Source of the DNA: JAAUQA01 sp036351435
GTDB lineage: Bacteria > Pseudomonadota > Gammaproteobacteria > Competibacterales > Competibacteraceae
Length of the DNA: 16,462 bases
Reading direction: 5' to 3'
NCBI GenBank assembly: GCA_036351435.1
Contig: JAZBPA010000091.1
Coordinates: forward strand, 1-16,462
The notes beneath the pieces were generated by a model that saw only the letters and a program-made list of their open reading frames with translations, was not told the DNA's origin and did not search any database. Position numbers and translations under genes: made by a program. Below, piece after piece: positions 5,883 to 13,325 of the stretch (position 1 is the stretch's first letter; each line of letters opens with the position of its first letter).

Positions 5883-7751
5883 ATGACCTATCAAACTAGT
5901 GTCAAACACCTTGAAAGAGTCGAGCCGGTTTTTCCGGATTATGTCAAGAATAAAAAGCTCCGCGAATGGGTAACCGAAGTGGCGGCCCTGACGCAACCGG
6001 AAAACATTTATTGGTGCGACGGTTCTGAGGAAGAATACGATCGGCTCTGCGCCGAGATGGTGGCGGCGGGCAGCATGCGTAAGCTTAACGAAGCCAAGCG
6101 TCCCAACAGTTATTTAGTGCTTTCGGATCCCAGCGACGTCGCTCGCGTCGAGGATCGTACCTTTATCTGTAGCGTCCACAAGCATGATGCCGGACCGACT
6201 AACAACTGGGAACCCCCGGCGGAGATGAAGGAAAAGCTGGGCAAGCTGTTCAAGGGCTGTATGCGGGGTCGTACCATGTACGTCGTCCCCTTCAGCATGG
6301 GGCCGCTCGGCTCGCCCATCTCCCATATCGGGGTCGAACTCAGCGATTCTCCCTATGTCGCCGTCAATATGCGCATCATGACTCGTATGGGTCGTGGTGC
6401 ACTCGATGTGTTGGGTGAGGACGGTGATTTCGTCGAATGTATGCACACGGTGGGGGCGCCCTTGGAGCCGGGCCAGAACGATGTGCCCTGGCCGTGCAAT
6501 GACGAAAAATACATCGTGCATTTCCCCGAAGACAATGCGATCTGGTCATACGGCAGTGGCTACGGCGGTAATGCCTTGCTCGGTAAGAAATGCTTTGCAC
6601 TGCGCATCGCCTCCAGCATGGGCCGAGAAGAGGGTTGGTTGGCCGAACACATGTTGATTCTGGGCGTAGAGTCTCCTAAAGGCGAAAAAACCTATGTGGC
6701 GGCGGCGTTTCCGAGCGCTTGCGGTAAAACCAACTTCGCCATGTTGATTCCGCCCAAGGCTTTCAACGGCTGGAAAGTGACCACTGTCGGCGATGACATC
6801 GCCTGGATCAAACCGGGCCCTGATGGCCGACTGTATGCCATCAATCCGGAGGCTGGATTCTTTGGTGTGGCTCCTGGCACTTCAGAAAAATCCAATCCCA
6901 ACGCGCTGGCTACCTTGAAAGAGAATTGCATCTTTACCAATGTGGCTTTGACCCCGGACGGCGATGTTTGGTGGGAAGATTTGACCGACGAACCGCCTGC
7001 AGAACTGACCGATTGGCGCGGTCAAGCCTGGACCCCGGATTCCGGTCGTCCGGCAGCGCATCCGAATTCCCGGTTTACCGCTCCAGCAGCGCAATGCCCC
7101 TGCATTGATCCCGCCTGGGAAGATCCTGCCGGCGTGCCGATTAGCGCCTTTATTTTCGGTGGTCGACGCAGCACGGCGGTTCCGTTGGTGTTACAGGCCA
7201 GAGGGTGGAATCACGGCGTTTACATGGGTGCAACCATGGGCTCCGAAACCACCGCCGCGCAAGCCGGTGCGCAAGGCAATGTCCGCCGCGACCCGATGGC
7301 CATGTTGCCATTCTGCGGGTATCACGTCGGCGATTATTTCGATCATTGGTTGGATGTCGGCCACAAGCTATTCAATCCGCCGCGTATCTTCTGCGTAAAC
7401 TGGTTCCGCAAGGACGAAAACGGCAAATTCATCTGGCCGGGTTTTGGCGAGAACATGCGGGTATTGGAATGGATCCTGGACCGTACCCACGGTCATGGCG
7501 GCGCTATCGAAAGTCCGCTCGGATGGATGCCGGCTTACGAAGACATCGATTGGGAAGGACTGGATTTTTCGCGGGAAAAATTCAACGAAATGATGTCAGT
7601 AGATCGCAAAGCCTGGATTGATGAATTGCTCTCTCATGAAGAACTGTTCATCCAGATCTATGATCGCTTACCCAAGGAATTGGCAGTGCTGAGAGAACTG
7701 CTGCTCGCCAGCCTCTACCGTTCCCCGGAACGCTGGCATTTGCCTGCTTAA
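5883..7751 (+). CDS. pckG: Phosphoenolpyruvate carboxykinase, GTP-dependent
   Basis: This cytoplasmic enzyme interconverts oxaloacetate plus GTP with phosphoenolpyruvate, CO2 and GDP, linking the TCA cycle to gluconeogenesis. The 622 residues match the GTP-dependent class, not the shorter ATP-dependent PckA. Visible elements are YVVPFSMGPLGSP in the substrate-binding region, the phosphate-binding P-loop PSACGKTN at residues 277-284 with Cys280 and Lys282, the metal-binding VGDDIAWI, and FGGRRSTAVPLV followed by GATMGSETTAA. ATG 5883 is chosen because GGAG lies eight bases upstream and MTYQTSVKHLERV is a natural N-terminus; the frame is open to a TTG at 5799 but without a ribosome site. The gene stands alone, with a long leader on one side and a strong terminator on the other. 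The stop overlaps by four bases that of the convergent 79-residue gene. Confidence 0.97.
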   Translation: MTYQTSVKHLERVEPVFPDYVKNKKLREWVTEVAALTQPENIYWCDGSEEEYDRLCAEMVAAGSMRKLNEAKRPNSYLVLSDPSDVARVEDRTFICSVHKHDAGPTNNWEPPAEMKEKLGKLFKGCMRGRTMYVVPFSMGPLGSPISHIGVELSDSPYVAVNMRIMTRMGRGALDVLGEDGDFVECMHTVGAPLEPGQNDVPWPCNDEKYIVHFPEDNAIWSYGSGYGGNALLGKKCFALRIASSMGREEGWLAEHMLILGVESPKGEKTYVAAAFPSACGKTNFAMLIPPKAFNGWKVTTVGDDIAWIKPGPDGRLYAINPEAGFFGVAPGTSEKSNPNALATLKENCIFTNVALTPDGDVWWEDLTDEPPAELTDWRGQAWTPDSGRPAAHPNSRFTAPAAQCPCIDPAWEDPAGVPISAFIFGGRRSTAVPLVLQARGWNHGVYMGATMGSETTAAQAGAQGNVRRDPMAMLPFCGYHVGDYFDHWLDVGHKLFNPPRIFCVNWFRKDENGKFIWPGFGENMRVLEWILDRTHGHGGAIESPLGWMPAYEDIDWEGLDFSREKFNEMMSVDRKAWIDELLSHEELFIQIYDRLPKELAVLRELLLASLYRSPERWHLPA

Positions 7752-7987
7752 TTGCTGCTTTTACGGAGGCGCGTTTTGCGCGCCTCCATTCTTTCGTCCA
7801 ATTGAATATCAGATAAATCGGCTTGGTGCAGGACTTTCTCCAGGTCCAATGTGCTGATCGCCTGCATGGCATACTCCCAACGACCTTCCGCACAAAGCCC
7901 GCTGATTCCAGCATCCTCATACGCTTCAAGCGCTGCTGCCAAACAGGCGGCACGGACCCGCTCTGCTAGCTCAGTTTTGTCTGCCAT
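7748..7987 (-). CDS. Small conserved-looking protein of unknown function (79 aa), last gene of the Ehr-nnrS operon
   Basis: I do not recognise a named family with confidence. The predicted cytoplasmic protein has 79 residues, no signal peptide or membrane segment, and looks mostly helical. The first half reads LAERVRAACLAAALEAYEDA, then GISGLCAEGRWEYAMQAI and a DLEKV segment. Two cysteines (15 and 32) are not in a metal-binding spacing. The C-terminus is basic (MEARKTRLRK). The same frame is open to 8416, but that extension would lie wholly inside nnrS; ATG 7987, two bases after the nnrS stop, is the sensible start. Spacing makes co-transcription and coupled translation with nnrS very likely, suggesting an accessory or regulatory role for NnrS or the membrane complex, by context only. 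Its 3' end contains the pckG terminator hairpin and its stop overlaps the pckG stop. Confidence 0.75.
   Translation of the reverse strand: MADKTELAERVRAACLAAALEAYEDAGISGLCAEGRWEYAMQAISTLDLEKVLHQADLSDIQLDERMEARKTRLRKSSN
7765..7787 (+). terminator. Intrinsic terminator of pckG, possibly bidirectional
   Basis: A perfect nine-base stem, GGAGGCGCG (7765-7773) and CGCGCCTCC (7779-7787), encloses the loop TTTTG and is followed by ATTCTTTCG. It begins 14 bases after the pckG stop. On the minus strand the same DNA encodes the MEARKTRLRK end of the 79-residue protein. That strand shows no T-run after the stem (GTAAAAGC), so termination should be stronger for pckG. Confidence 0.8.
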
Positions 7988-7989
7988 TA

Positions 7990-9156
7990 TTAGCCCGGCT
8001 TGCCGTCGATCCGAGGTTGAATCAGGATAGGCGTGTAGTAAATAACGAATAGCGCGAAGGCTACCGCCCATAACAATCCCGATATGACCAGTCCCGACCA
8101 ATAAAATCCCGGCATGACGATAGGGATCACTACCCGTAAAATCGCGCTCAGGTTGATGAATATAAATGCGGCAATGATGGGGGTTGATGCCACAATAGCG
8201 CGTCCGGTATGCGCCAACGCCACGCGGCTCATCATACCCAGTGTCAGGCTGCCGATTGCGCCGACGGTCAAGGCATGAATGGCCGTGCTGGGTGTGATCA
8301 GCGGCACTACACCAGCCAGTCCCTTTAGAACAAGGGCGACAATAACCCATCCATAGCCAGCGTATAAAATCCACAGCATCGGTATTCGCAGGGTGGCAAG
8401 GAATCGCCAATGCCACATCCGCACAATGTTGATTGCCGCAGCTAGTATTGCTGCTGGACCAACCAAGGCAGATAAAAGCGGGAAAAGATCAATGACCAGC
8501 ACCAGCATGACTAAGCCAATAGCTGCTTTATCCGCCCAGTCGATGCGGCGAATCTGGGCATCAGGTAGCACGCTAGTGGCGAAAAAGGGAATGACTCGAC
8601 CGCCAATCACGACCATCATCAGCATGACAGCATTGAGGGCGAACTGTTGCGCGAGGAGATTTCCAGAGGCCAAAACACCCTGTGCTTGAAGGTGGATCAC
8701 TAGATTAGCAACCACCAGCGCTAGCAAGAGAGCTGGAAAAATAAGATTGCGGAAATTGCCTGATCGCCATAGCGGGAGGAACAGCACCCCGGCAAGAGCC
8801 GGTAGAAACGACACATCAATCATCGCCACCAGCCATGCCGGTAGGCCGACATTGAATGTCAGCGTGATGCGAGCCGCCACCCACAGCACTGCCAACCCGG
8901 CGAGTAATGGCCCGGTGGCCGTGATAATACCGGTCCAGTTACTCACCGCGGTCAGAAGAAAACCGGCAACAACCGCCATCGTATAGCCGAATAGCATTTC
9001 ATGGGTATGCCAGCCCATAAACCCTAGATAGGTCGGTGCCGGCCAAAGCCCGGCAAAGATGGCTAACCATAACGGGATAAGCAGTGTCGCGACGGCGCCC
9101 GCCAAAAGAAAAAACGGTCGAAAGCCTAGGTTGAACAAGGGATGTTGCAATATCAC
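7990..9156 (-). CDS. nnrS: NnrS family haem-copper membrane protein
   Basis: The 388-residue protein is an integral inner-membrane protein with about twelve hydrophobic segments. It shows NnrS hallmarks: GFRPFFLLAG (11-20), MGWHTHEMLFGY with His50 and His52 (47-58), GGRVIPFF (185-192), and HALTVGAIGSLTLGMMSRV plus the AHTGR end (294-319). The founding NnrS binds haem and copper and lies beside nitrite/nitric oxide reductase genes; in other bacteria the family supports tolerance to nitric oxide. Its biochemical activity is not settled. The start is GTG 9156, overlapping the TGA of the hyfI-like gene as GTGA, which indicates translational coupling to the upstream Ehr-like complex. The 79-residue gene follows after two bases. 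No denitrification gene is present in this window, so the pairing with the complex is the main clue. No FNR- or NsrR-like site is seen directly before it, as expected for an internal operon gene. Confidence 0.95.
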   Translation of the reverse strand: MILQHPLFNLGFRPFFLLAGAVATLLIPLWLAIFAGLWPAPTYLGFMGWHTHEMLFGYTMAVVAGFLLTAVSNWTGIITATGPLLAGLAVLWVAARITLTFNVGLPAWLVAMIDVSFLPALAGVLFLPLWRSGNFRNLIFPALLLALVVANLVIHLQAQGVLASGNLLAQQFALNAVMLMMVVIGGRVIPFFATSVLPDAQIRRIDWADKAAIGLVMLVLVIDLFPLLSALVGPAAILAAAINIVRMWHWRFLATLRIPMLWILYAGYGWVIVALVLKGLAGVVPLITPSTAIHALTVGAIGSLTLGMMSRVALAHTGRAIVASTPIIAAFIFINLSAILRVVIPIVMPGFYWSGLVISGLLWAVAFALFVIYYTPILIQPRIDGKPG

Positions 9157-9677
9157 GCGATGGGCTCCTGAACGGTCAGCAGAGCTAACAGTCCTTCCAG
9201 TAATTGAGTCGGGTCCGGCGGACAGCCGCTGATATGCAGATCAACCGGGATTACCTCCGCCACGCCCCCGACGCAGGCATAGCTGCCGCGAAACAGCCCG
9301 CCGTCTTTCCCGCAATCGCCAACCGCAACCACCCACTTGGGATCGGGTGTGGCTTGGTAGGTGCGTTCAAGGGCCTCACGCATGTTGTTGGTGACCGGAC
9401 CGGTCACCAGCAGCACGTCGGCATGACGCGGCGAGGCGACAAAACGCATCCCAAACCGCTCAATATCATAAAAAGCATTGTTCAATGCCTGAATTTCCAG
9501 CTCGCAGCCGTTACAGGAACCCGCATCGACTTCCCGGATCGCCAGACTGCGCCCCAGCCGCTTGCGCGCCGCCTGATCCAAGCGCGTGCCGAGTTCGGCT
9601 AACGCCTGCTGTGATGGGGTAGGCGCTTCGACCGTGAGCGGGGAGCGAAACAAATTCTGAAACAGCAGTTTGCGCAT
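9153..9677 (-). CDS. hyfI: Ehr/hydrogenase-4-type small subunit (NuoB/HyfI-like), [4Fe-4S] protein
   Basis: The 174-residue peripheral subunit carries the proximal (N2-type) [4Fe-4S] cluster. Four ligands are in place: Cys55 and Cys58 in SCNGCELE, Cys122 in GDCGKDGG, and Cys152 in SGCPPDP. The CxxC spacing is of the group-4 hydrogenase HycG/HyfI kind; complex I NuoB has adjacent cysteines instead. A further Cys135 is probably not a ligand. It should contact the HyfG-like large subunit and the HyfC-like membrane subunit and pass electrons to or from the site between them. The start ATG 9677 is 11 bp after the hyfG-like stop, leaving no room for a HyfH-type ferredoxin gene. The stop overlaps the GTG of nnrS. 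The hyf symbol marks the closest homologue and does not imply hydrogenase activity. Confidence 0.93.
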   Translation of the reverse strand: MRKLLFQNLFRSPLTVEAPTPSQQALAELGTRLDQAARKRLGRSLAIREVDAGSCNGCELEIQALNNAFYDIERFGMRFVASPRHADVLLVTGPVTNNMREALERTYQATPDPKWVVAVGDCGKDGGLFRGSYACVGGVAEVIPVDLHISGCPPDPTQLLEGLLALLTVQEPIA

Positions 9678-9688
9678 AACGGTTTGGC

Positions 9689-11212
9689 TTAGAGATCGTG
9701 GCCCGAATACGAGCAGTTAAAGGATTTATTGCACAGTGGAAAGTCCGCCACGATGTTGCCTTCAATAACCGCTTCCAGCAGCGGCCATTGAAACCACGAC
9801 GGATCGCGCAGATGACAGCGTTGCACCGTACCGTCGTCAGCCAATCGCAGCCAGACCAAAATGTCACCACGAAAGCCTTCCACCAAAGCCAGCCCTTCAC
9901 CGGCATGACCCGAGGCTTCAAACTCAACATGGATTGGACCTGGTGTTAATTGATCCAAAATTTGTTCGATCAACACCAGGCTCTGTTCGACCTCGTTAAT
10001 ACGAATCATCACCCGTGCATCGACATCACCCGCGTTTAGTACGGGCACCTCGAAGCGCAGTCGATCGTAGGGCGGATAACCGGGAGTACGGCGGGCGTCG
10101 AAAGGACGACCGGATGCGCGGCCGACATAACCACCCGCTCCAAACTGTCGAGCCAATTCGGGTTTGAGAAAGCCTGTCGCCACTGTCCGATCTTGCAACG
10201 AGGCGGTATTGTCGTACAGTTCGATCAGCGGCTTAAACTGTCGGCGCAAGTCAACGACCAGTTGACGCAATAACGGAACACCGTCGGCGGATAAATCACC
10301 GGCAACGCCGCCGGGAATCACGCGATCCATCAACAAGCGATGGCCGAAACAAGCGGCGCAAGCCCGCAGTACCCGTTCACGCAACACGCCGCAATGGGCG
10401 TGCATGAGGGCGAATGCCGCATCGTTGCAAATAGCGCCAATATCGCCGAAGTGATTGGCGAGACGTTCCAATTCGGCCATCAACGCCCGCAGTGCTTGCG
10501 CACGTTCTGGCGCTTCAATGCCGATTAGCGCCTCGATAGCACGGGCAAACGCCAACGCATAAGCCACCGTGCTATCACCCGATACGCGCCCAGCCAAGCG
10601 TGCTGCCTGAGTAACGGCAGCCCCGTGCATTAGTTTCTCAATGCCCTTGTGGACATAACCCAGTCGTTCTTCCAGCCGCACTACGGTTTCCCCATTGGCG
10701 GTAAAACGGAAATGCCCCGGCTCAATGATGCCGGCATGGACCGGTCCTACCGGGATCTGGTGCAGGCTTTCGCCCTCGGCGGTCAGAAACGGATACGGGG
10801 TCGCCGCTGCGGGTTTCAACTGCATGGTTGCCAGCGGATGCCGTACCGGCCAACGCCCATGATCCAACCAGGGGCGAGTATCATCGCTGACAAGCGGTTG
10901 CAGTCCCAGCAGATCAGAAATCGTGCGTTCCAGGCGTTGGGCTGGCGGGTGCATGTGGCCTACCGAAGGAAAGCACCCTTCCGGGCATGCCAGGCTGGCG
11001 ACGCCGAACGCGTTTGCTTTTTCATCGTGTACGGCCAGATGTACCGTGTCGGTTTCGCCCCACAAGCCGAGTAAGCTGAAAACCCCATTCGCCAGACCTT
11101 GTATCACATCATGCCAGAGGTCAGTCGTCACCACAGCACGCGGCCAGGGCTGATGGTTGCGGACCGGTTCGCCGCGTTCAAGGATTGCTGACAGGGACAT
11201 CGGCGCAGTCAT
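9689..11212 (-). CDS. hyfG: Ehr-type large subunit, NuoCD/HyfG-like, lacking the NiFe-site cysteines
   Basis: The 507-residue protein joins a NuoC-like N-terminal domain (about 1-130; FPSVGHMHPPAQRLERTISD is its signature) to a NuoD/hydrogenase-large-subunit domain (about 150-507). The latter begins with IPVGPVHAGIIEPGHFRF and continues with RLEERLGYVHKGIEKL. In NiFe enzymes the nickel is held by RxCGxC near the N-terminus and DPCxxC near the C-terminus. Here these read RVSGDS (209-214) and DPSWFQW (470-476), so all four cysteines are absent. An FRG remnant of the active-site EAPRG-like segment is at 447-449. The closing PLCNKSFNCSYSGHDL is not a DPCxxC motif. This fits the Ehr class and rules out a normal hydrogenase. 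GAGGGAG six bases before ATG 11212 overlaps the hyfF-like stop. The true substrate is unknown. Confidence 0.92.
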   Translation of the reverse strand: MTAPMSLSAILERGEPVRNHQPWPRAVVTTDLWHDVIQGLANGVFSLLGLWGETDTVHLAVHDEKANAFGVASLACPEGCFPSVGHMHPPAQRLERTISDLLGLQPLVSDDTRPWLDHGRWPVRHPLATMQLKPAAATPYPFLTAEGESLHQIPVGPVHAGIIEPGHFRFTANGETVVRLEERLGYVHKGIEKLMHGAAVTQAARLAGRVSGDSTVAYALAFARAIEALIGIEAPERAQALRALMAELERLANHFGDIGAICNDAAFALMHAHCGVLRERVLRACAACFGHRLLMDRVIPGGVAGDLSADGVPLLRQLVVDLRRQFKPLIELYDNTASLQDRTVATGFLKPELARQFGAGGYVGRASGRPFDARRTPGYPPYDRLRFEVPVLNAGDVDARVMIRINEVEQSLVLIEQILDQLTPGPIHVEFEASGHAGEGLALVEGFRGDILVWLRLADDGTVQRCHLRDPSWFQWPLLEAVIEGNIVADFPLCNKSFNCSYSGHDL

Positions 11213-11218
11213 CGATTA

Positions 11219-11225
11219 CTCCCTC
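11219..11225 (-). promoter_or_regulatory. Ribosome binding site of the hyfG-like gene (GAGGGAG)
   Basis: GAGGGAG on the minus strand is six bases before ATG 11212 and partly overlaps the TGA of the hyfF-like gene (11224-11226). It is the strongest ribosome site inside the operon and supports ATG 11212 over the second methionine four codons later. Confidence 0.7.
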
Positions 11226-12666
11226 ATCCCAGCAAGGCGGCCACGTGGGTAAACCAGGTGACCAGTGGCCCCGGCAGCCAGATACCGGCAATCAGCACTA
11301 AACCTAAATGCGCGAACAAAGGCAGATAAGACGCCTGCCCCGGCGCCAAGCTGCCTTGAGGTTCACCGAATGCCAGTCCCTGTACCCGCAGCAGCAACGC
11401 ACCGAGCGCTAGCAGTAATCCGCCAACCAGGATCAGCGCCAACAGTGGTTCACGAGCGAAAGTGGAAGTGACCAACAGAAATTCGCTCATGAAAATCCCC
11501 ATAGGCGGCAATCCGGCAATGGCCACCACGCCCAACACCAAGCTCCAGCCCAGCGCGGGATGGGTGACGGTCAGGCCGCTAATATCGGCGATCTTCTGTG
11601 TGCCCTTGATTTGTGCGATATGTCCGACGGCGAAGAATATCGCCGACTTGGTGAGGCTATGCAACGTCATGTGTAACAACCCGGCGAAATTGGCCAACGG
11701 CCCGCCCATGCCGAACGCAAAGGTGATGATGCCCATGTGCTCGATAGAGGAATAAGCGAATAGCCGTTTGATGTCGCGCCGTTGATAGAGCATAAATGCT
11801 GCGAATACCACGGACACCAGCCCCATAGCCACCATCAGCGGCCCCGGCGCCACCGCGTCCGGGTTGGCGCTCATCAGCATCTTGAAGCGCAGCACTGCGT
11901 ATAGGGCGACATTCAGCAGCAAGCCCGAAAGCACCGCCGAAATCGGTGTGGGACCTTCGGCGTGAGCGTCGGGCAGCCAAGCATGGAGCGGCGCTAAGCC
12001 GACCTTGGTGCCGTAACCGAGCAACAGGAACACGAAAGCCAGATTGAGCAACGCCGGATCGAAGGCGTCCGCTCGGGTAATCAGAATATGCCAGGCCATG
12101 GCGGGCAAGCCTTCGCCGACCACGGGTTGCGCCGCCAGATACACCAGAATGGTGCCGAACAGAGCCAGGGCAATGCCGATGCTGCCCAGAATAAAATACT
12201 TCCAGGCCGCTTCCAGAGCGGCGTGAGTGCGGTAGATACCGACCATCATCACCGTGGTCAGAGTAGCCAATTCGATGGCCACCCACAGTAGGCCGATATT
12301 ATTAGCCAGCAAGGCCAGATTCATAGAGAACATCAGGCCCTGATACATCGCGTGATAGAACCGCAGATAAACGCGTGTCAGCCGCCCCGTGCTCAGTTCA
12401 TGGCTGATATAACTGGCGCTGAACACGCTGGTAGTAAAGCCGACCACGGTATTCAATACAATCAGGTAGACGTTGAAGTCGTCCACCAGCAGGTAAAGAT
12501 TAGGTGGCGGACGTACCTTGAATAGCAAGATTGCAATCAGCAATGTCAGCAACGACGCGACGACATTGAGTCGCGCTGCTAACCGGTATCCGGGCAGGAT
12601 AGCTAGAAATACAGCCGCCGCCAGGGGAATCAACAGTAGCGCCCCGACTACGACAGTGCCACTCAC
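11224..12666 (-). CDS. hyfF: Antiporter-like membrane subunit (HyfF/NuoN-M-like)
   Basis: The 480-residue protein has about fourteen membrane segments, as in Mrp antiporter-like subunits of complex I and group-4 hydrogenases, and would move protons or sodium ions across the inner membrane. Channel residues are visible: Glu132 in WVAIELATLT, Lys221 and His228 in GYGTKVGLAPLHAWLPDAHA, and Lys300 in RRDIKRLFAYSSIEHMG. Where other antiporter-like subunits often have a lysine in the eighth helix, this one has Asn252 (LLLNVALYAVLR), which I believe is usual for HyfF. The start is GTG 12666, overlapping the hyfE-like TGA as GTGA. It is the second of two antiporter-like subunits in the operon, and there is no HyfD-like third one. 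Confidence 0.93.
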   Translation of the reverse strand: MSGTVVVGALLLIPLAAAVFLAILPGYRLAARLNVVASLLTLLIAILLFKVRPPPNLYLLVDDFNVYLIVLNTVVGFTTSVFSASYISHELSTGRLTRVYLRFYHAMYQGLMFSMNLALLANNIGLLWVAIELATLTTVMMVGIYRTHAALEAAWKYFILGSIGIALALFGTILVYLAAQPVVGEGLPAMAWHILITRADAFDPALLNLAFVFLLLGYGTKVGLAPLHAWLPDAHAEGPTPISAVLSGLLLNVALYAVLRFKMLMSANPDAVAPGPLMVAMGLVSVVFAAFMLYQRRDIKRLFAYSSIEHMGIITFAFGMGGPLANFAGLLHMTLHSLTKSAIFFAVGHIAQIKGTQKIADISGLTVTHPALGWSLVLGVVAIAGLPPMGIFMSEFLLVTSTFAREPLLALILVGGLLLALGALLLRVQGLAFGEPQGSLAPGQASYLPLFAHLGLVLIAGIWLPGPLVTWFTHVAALLG

Positions 12667-13325
12667 GGCTGTTCCCCGCGATAGGCATCCAGTGCCTGTA
12701 CATCGACCGTATCGAAGCGTTCCCGGATGCGGAACAGAAAGATGCCGATCACAAACAGGGCAATCAACACTGAGAACGCCACACTGATTTCCACCACCAG
12801 CGGCATGCCGCTGGCGCCCACCGCCGCCAGCACTAAGCCGTTTTCCAGGGACATGAAGCCGACTACCTGGCTGACCGCGTTACGGCGGGTGATCATCACC
12901 AGCAAACCCAGCAGCACGATGGACAGCGCGAAGGCCAAATCCTCCCGCAACACAGCTTCGGAGGCGGCGGTCACCGGCAGCATCACGATGATCGACAGGG
13001 CAACCAGCAGCACACCCACCAGCATATTCAGCCCGACCCCCAAAACCTGTTCGATAGTGCGGTGAATACCCAGCCGTTGAATAATGCGATGTAATACCAG
13101 CGGAATAAGAATCGCCTTGAAAAGCAGAGCAATAGCGGCAGTGACGTACAGATGCGGAGCCTGCTGAATGTAGGCTTGCCAACTCACGGCCAGCGCCAAC
13201 AATAACGCATGCAGGGCGTAGGTATTGAGCAGCGCGTATAGTCGATCTTGATACAGCAGAAGGAAGCTCACCACCACCATGCCGCCCGCCAGCAGATGGG
13301 CAATATCGAATTCCAAACCGTGCAT
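12663..13325 (-). CDS. hyfE: HyfE/NuoK-like membrane subunit
   Basis: The protein of about 220 residues has six or seven membrane helices. It is the HyfE type: an N-terminal extension plus a C-terminal NuoK-like part with NAVSQVVGFMSLENGLVLAA, whose glutamate sits in the helix used for ion transfer in NuoK. A cytoplasmic tail (RIRERFDTVDVQALDAYRG) closes it. It links the NuoH-like and antiporter-like subunits. Two starts are possible. ATG 13325 overlaps the hyfC-like TGA by one base and has GGAG six bases upstream; GTG 13328 is one codon earlier but only three bases from that site. I prefer ATG. The stop overlaps the GTG of the hyfF-like gene. Confidence 0.9.
   Translation of the reverse strand: MHGLEFDIAHLLAGGMVVVSFLLLYQDRLYALLNTYALHALLLALAVSWQAYIQQAPHLYVTAAIALLFKAILIPLVLHRIIQRLGIHRTIEQVLGVGLNMLVGVLLVALSIIVMLPVTAASEAVLREDLAFALSIVLLGLLVMITRRNAVSQVVGFMSLENGLVLAAVGASGMPLVVEISVAFSVLIALFVIGIFLFRIRERFDTVDVQALDAYRGEQP

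Noticed and set aside
7988..8416. N-terminal extension of the 79-residue gene to 222 codons
   Set aside because: The extension overlaps nnrS in another frame on the same strand and reads as noise; ATG 7987 just after the nnrS stop is the natural start.
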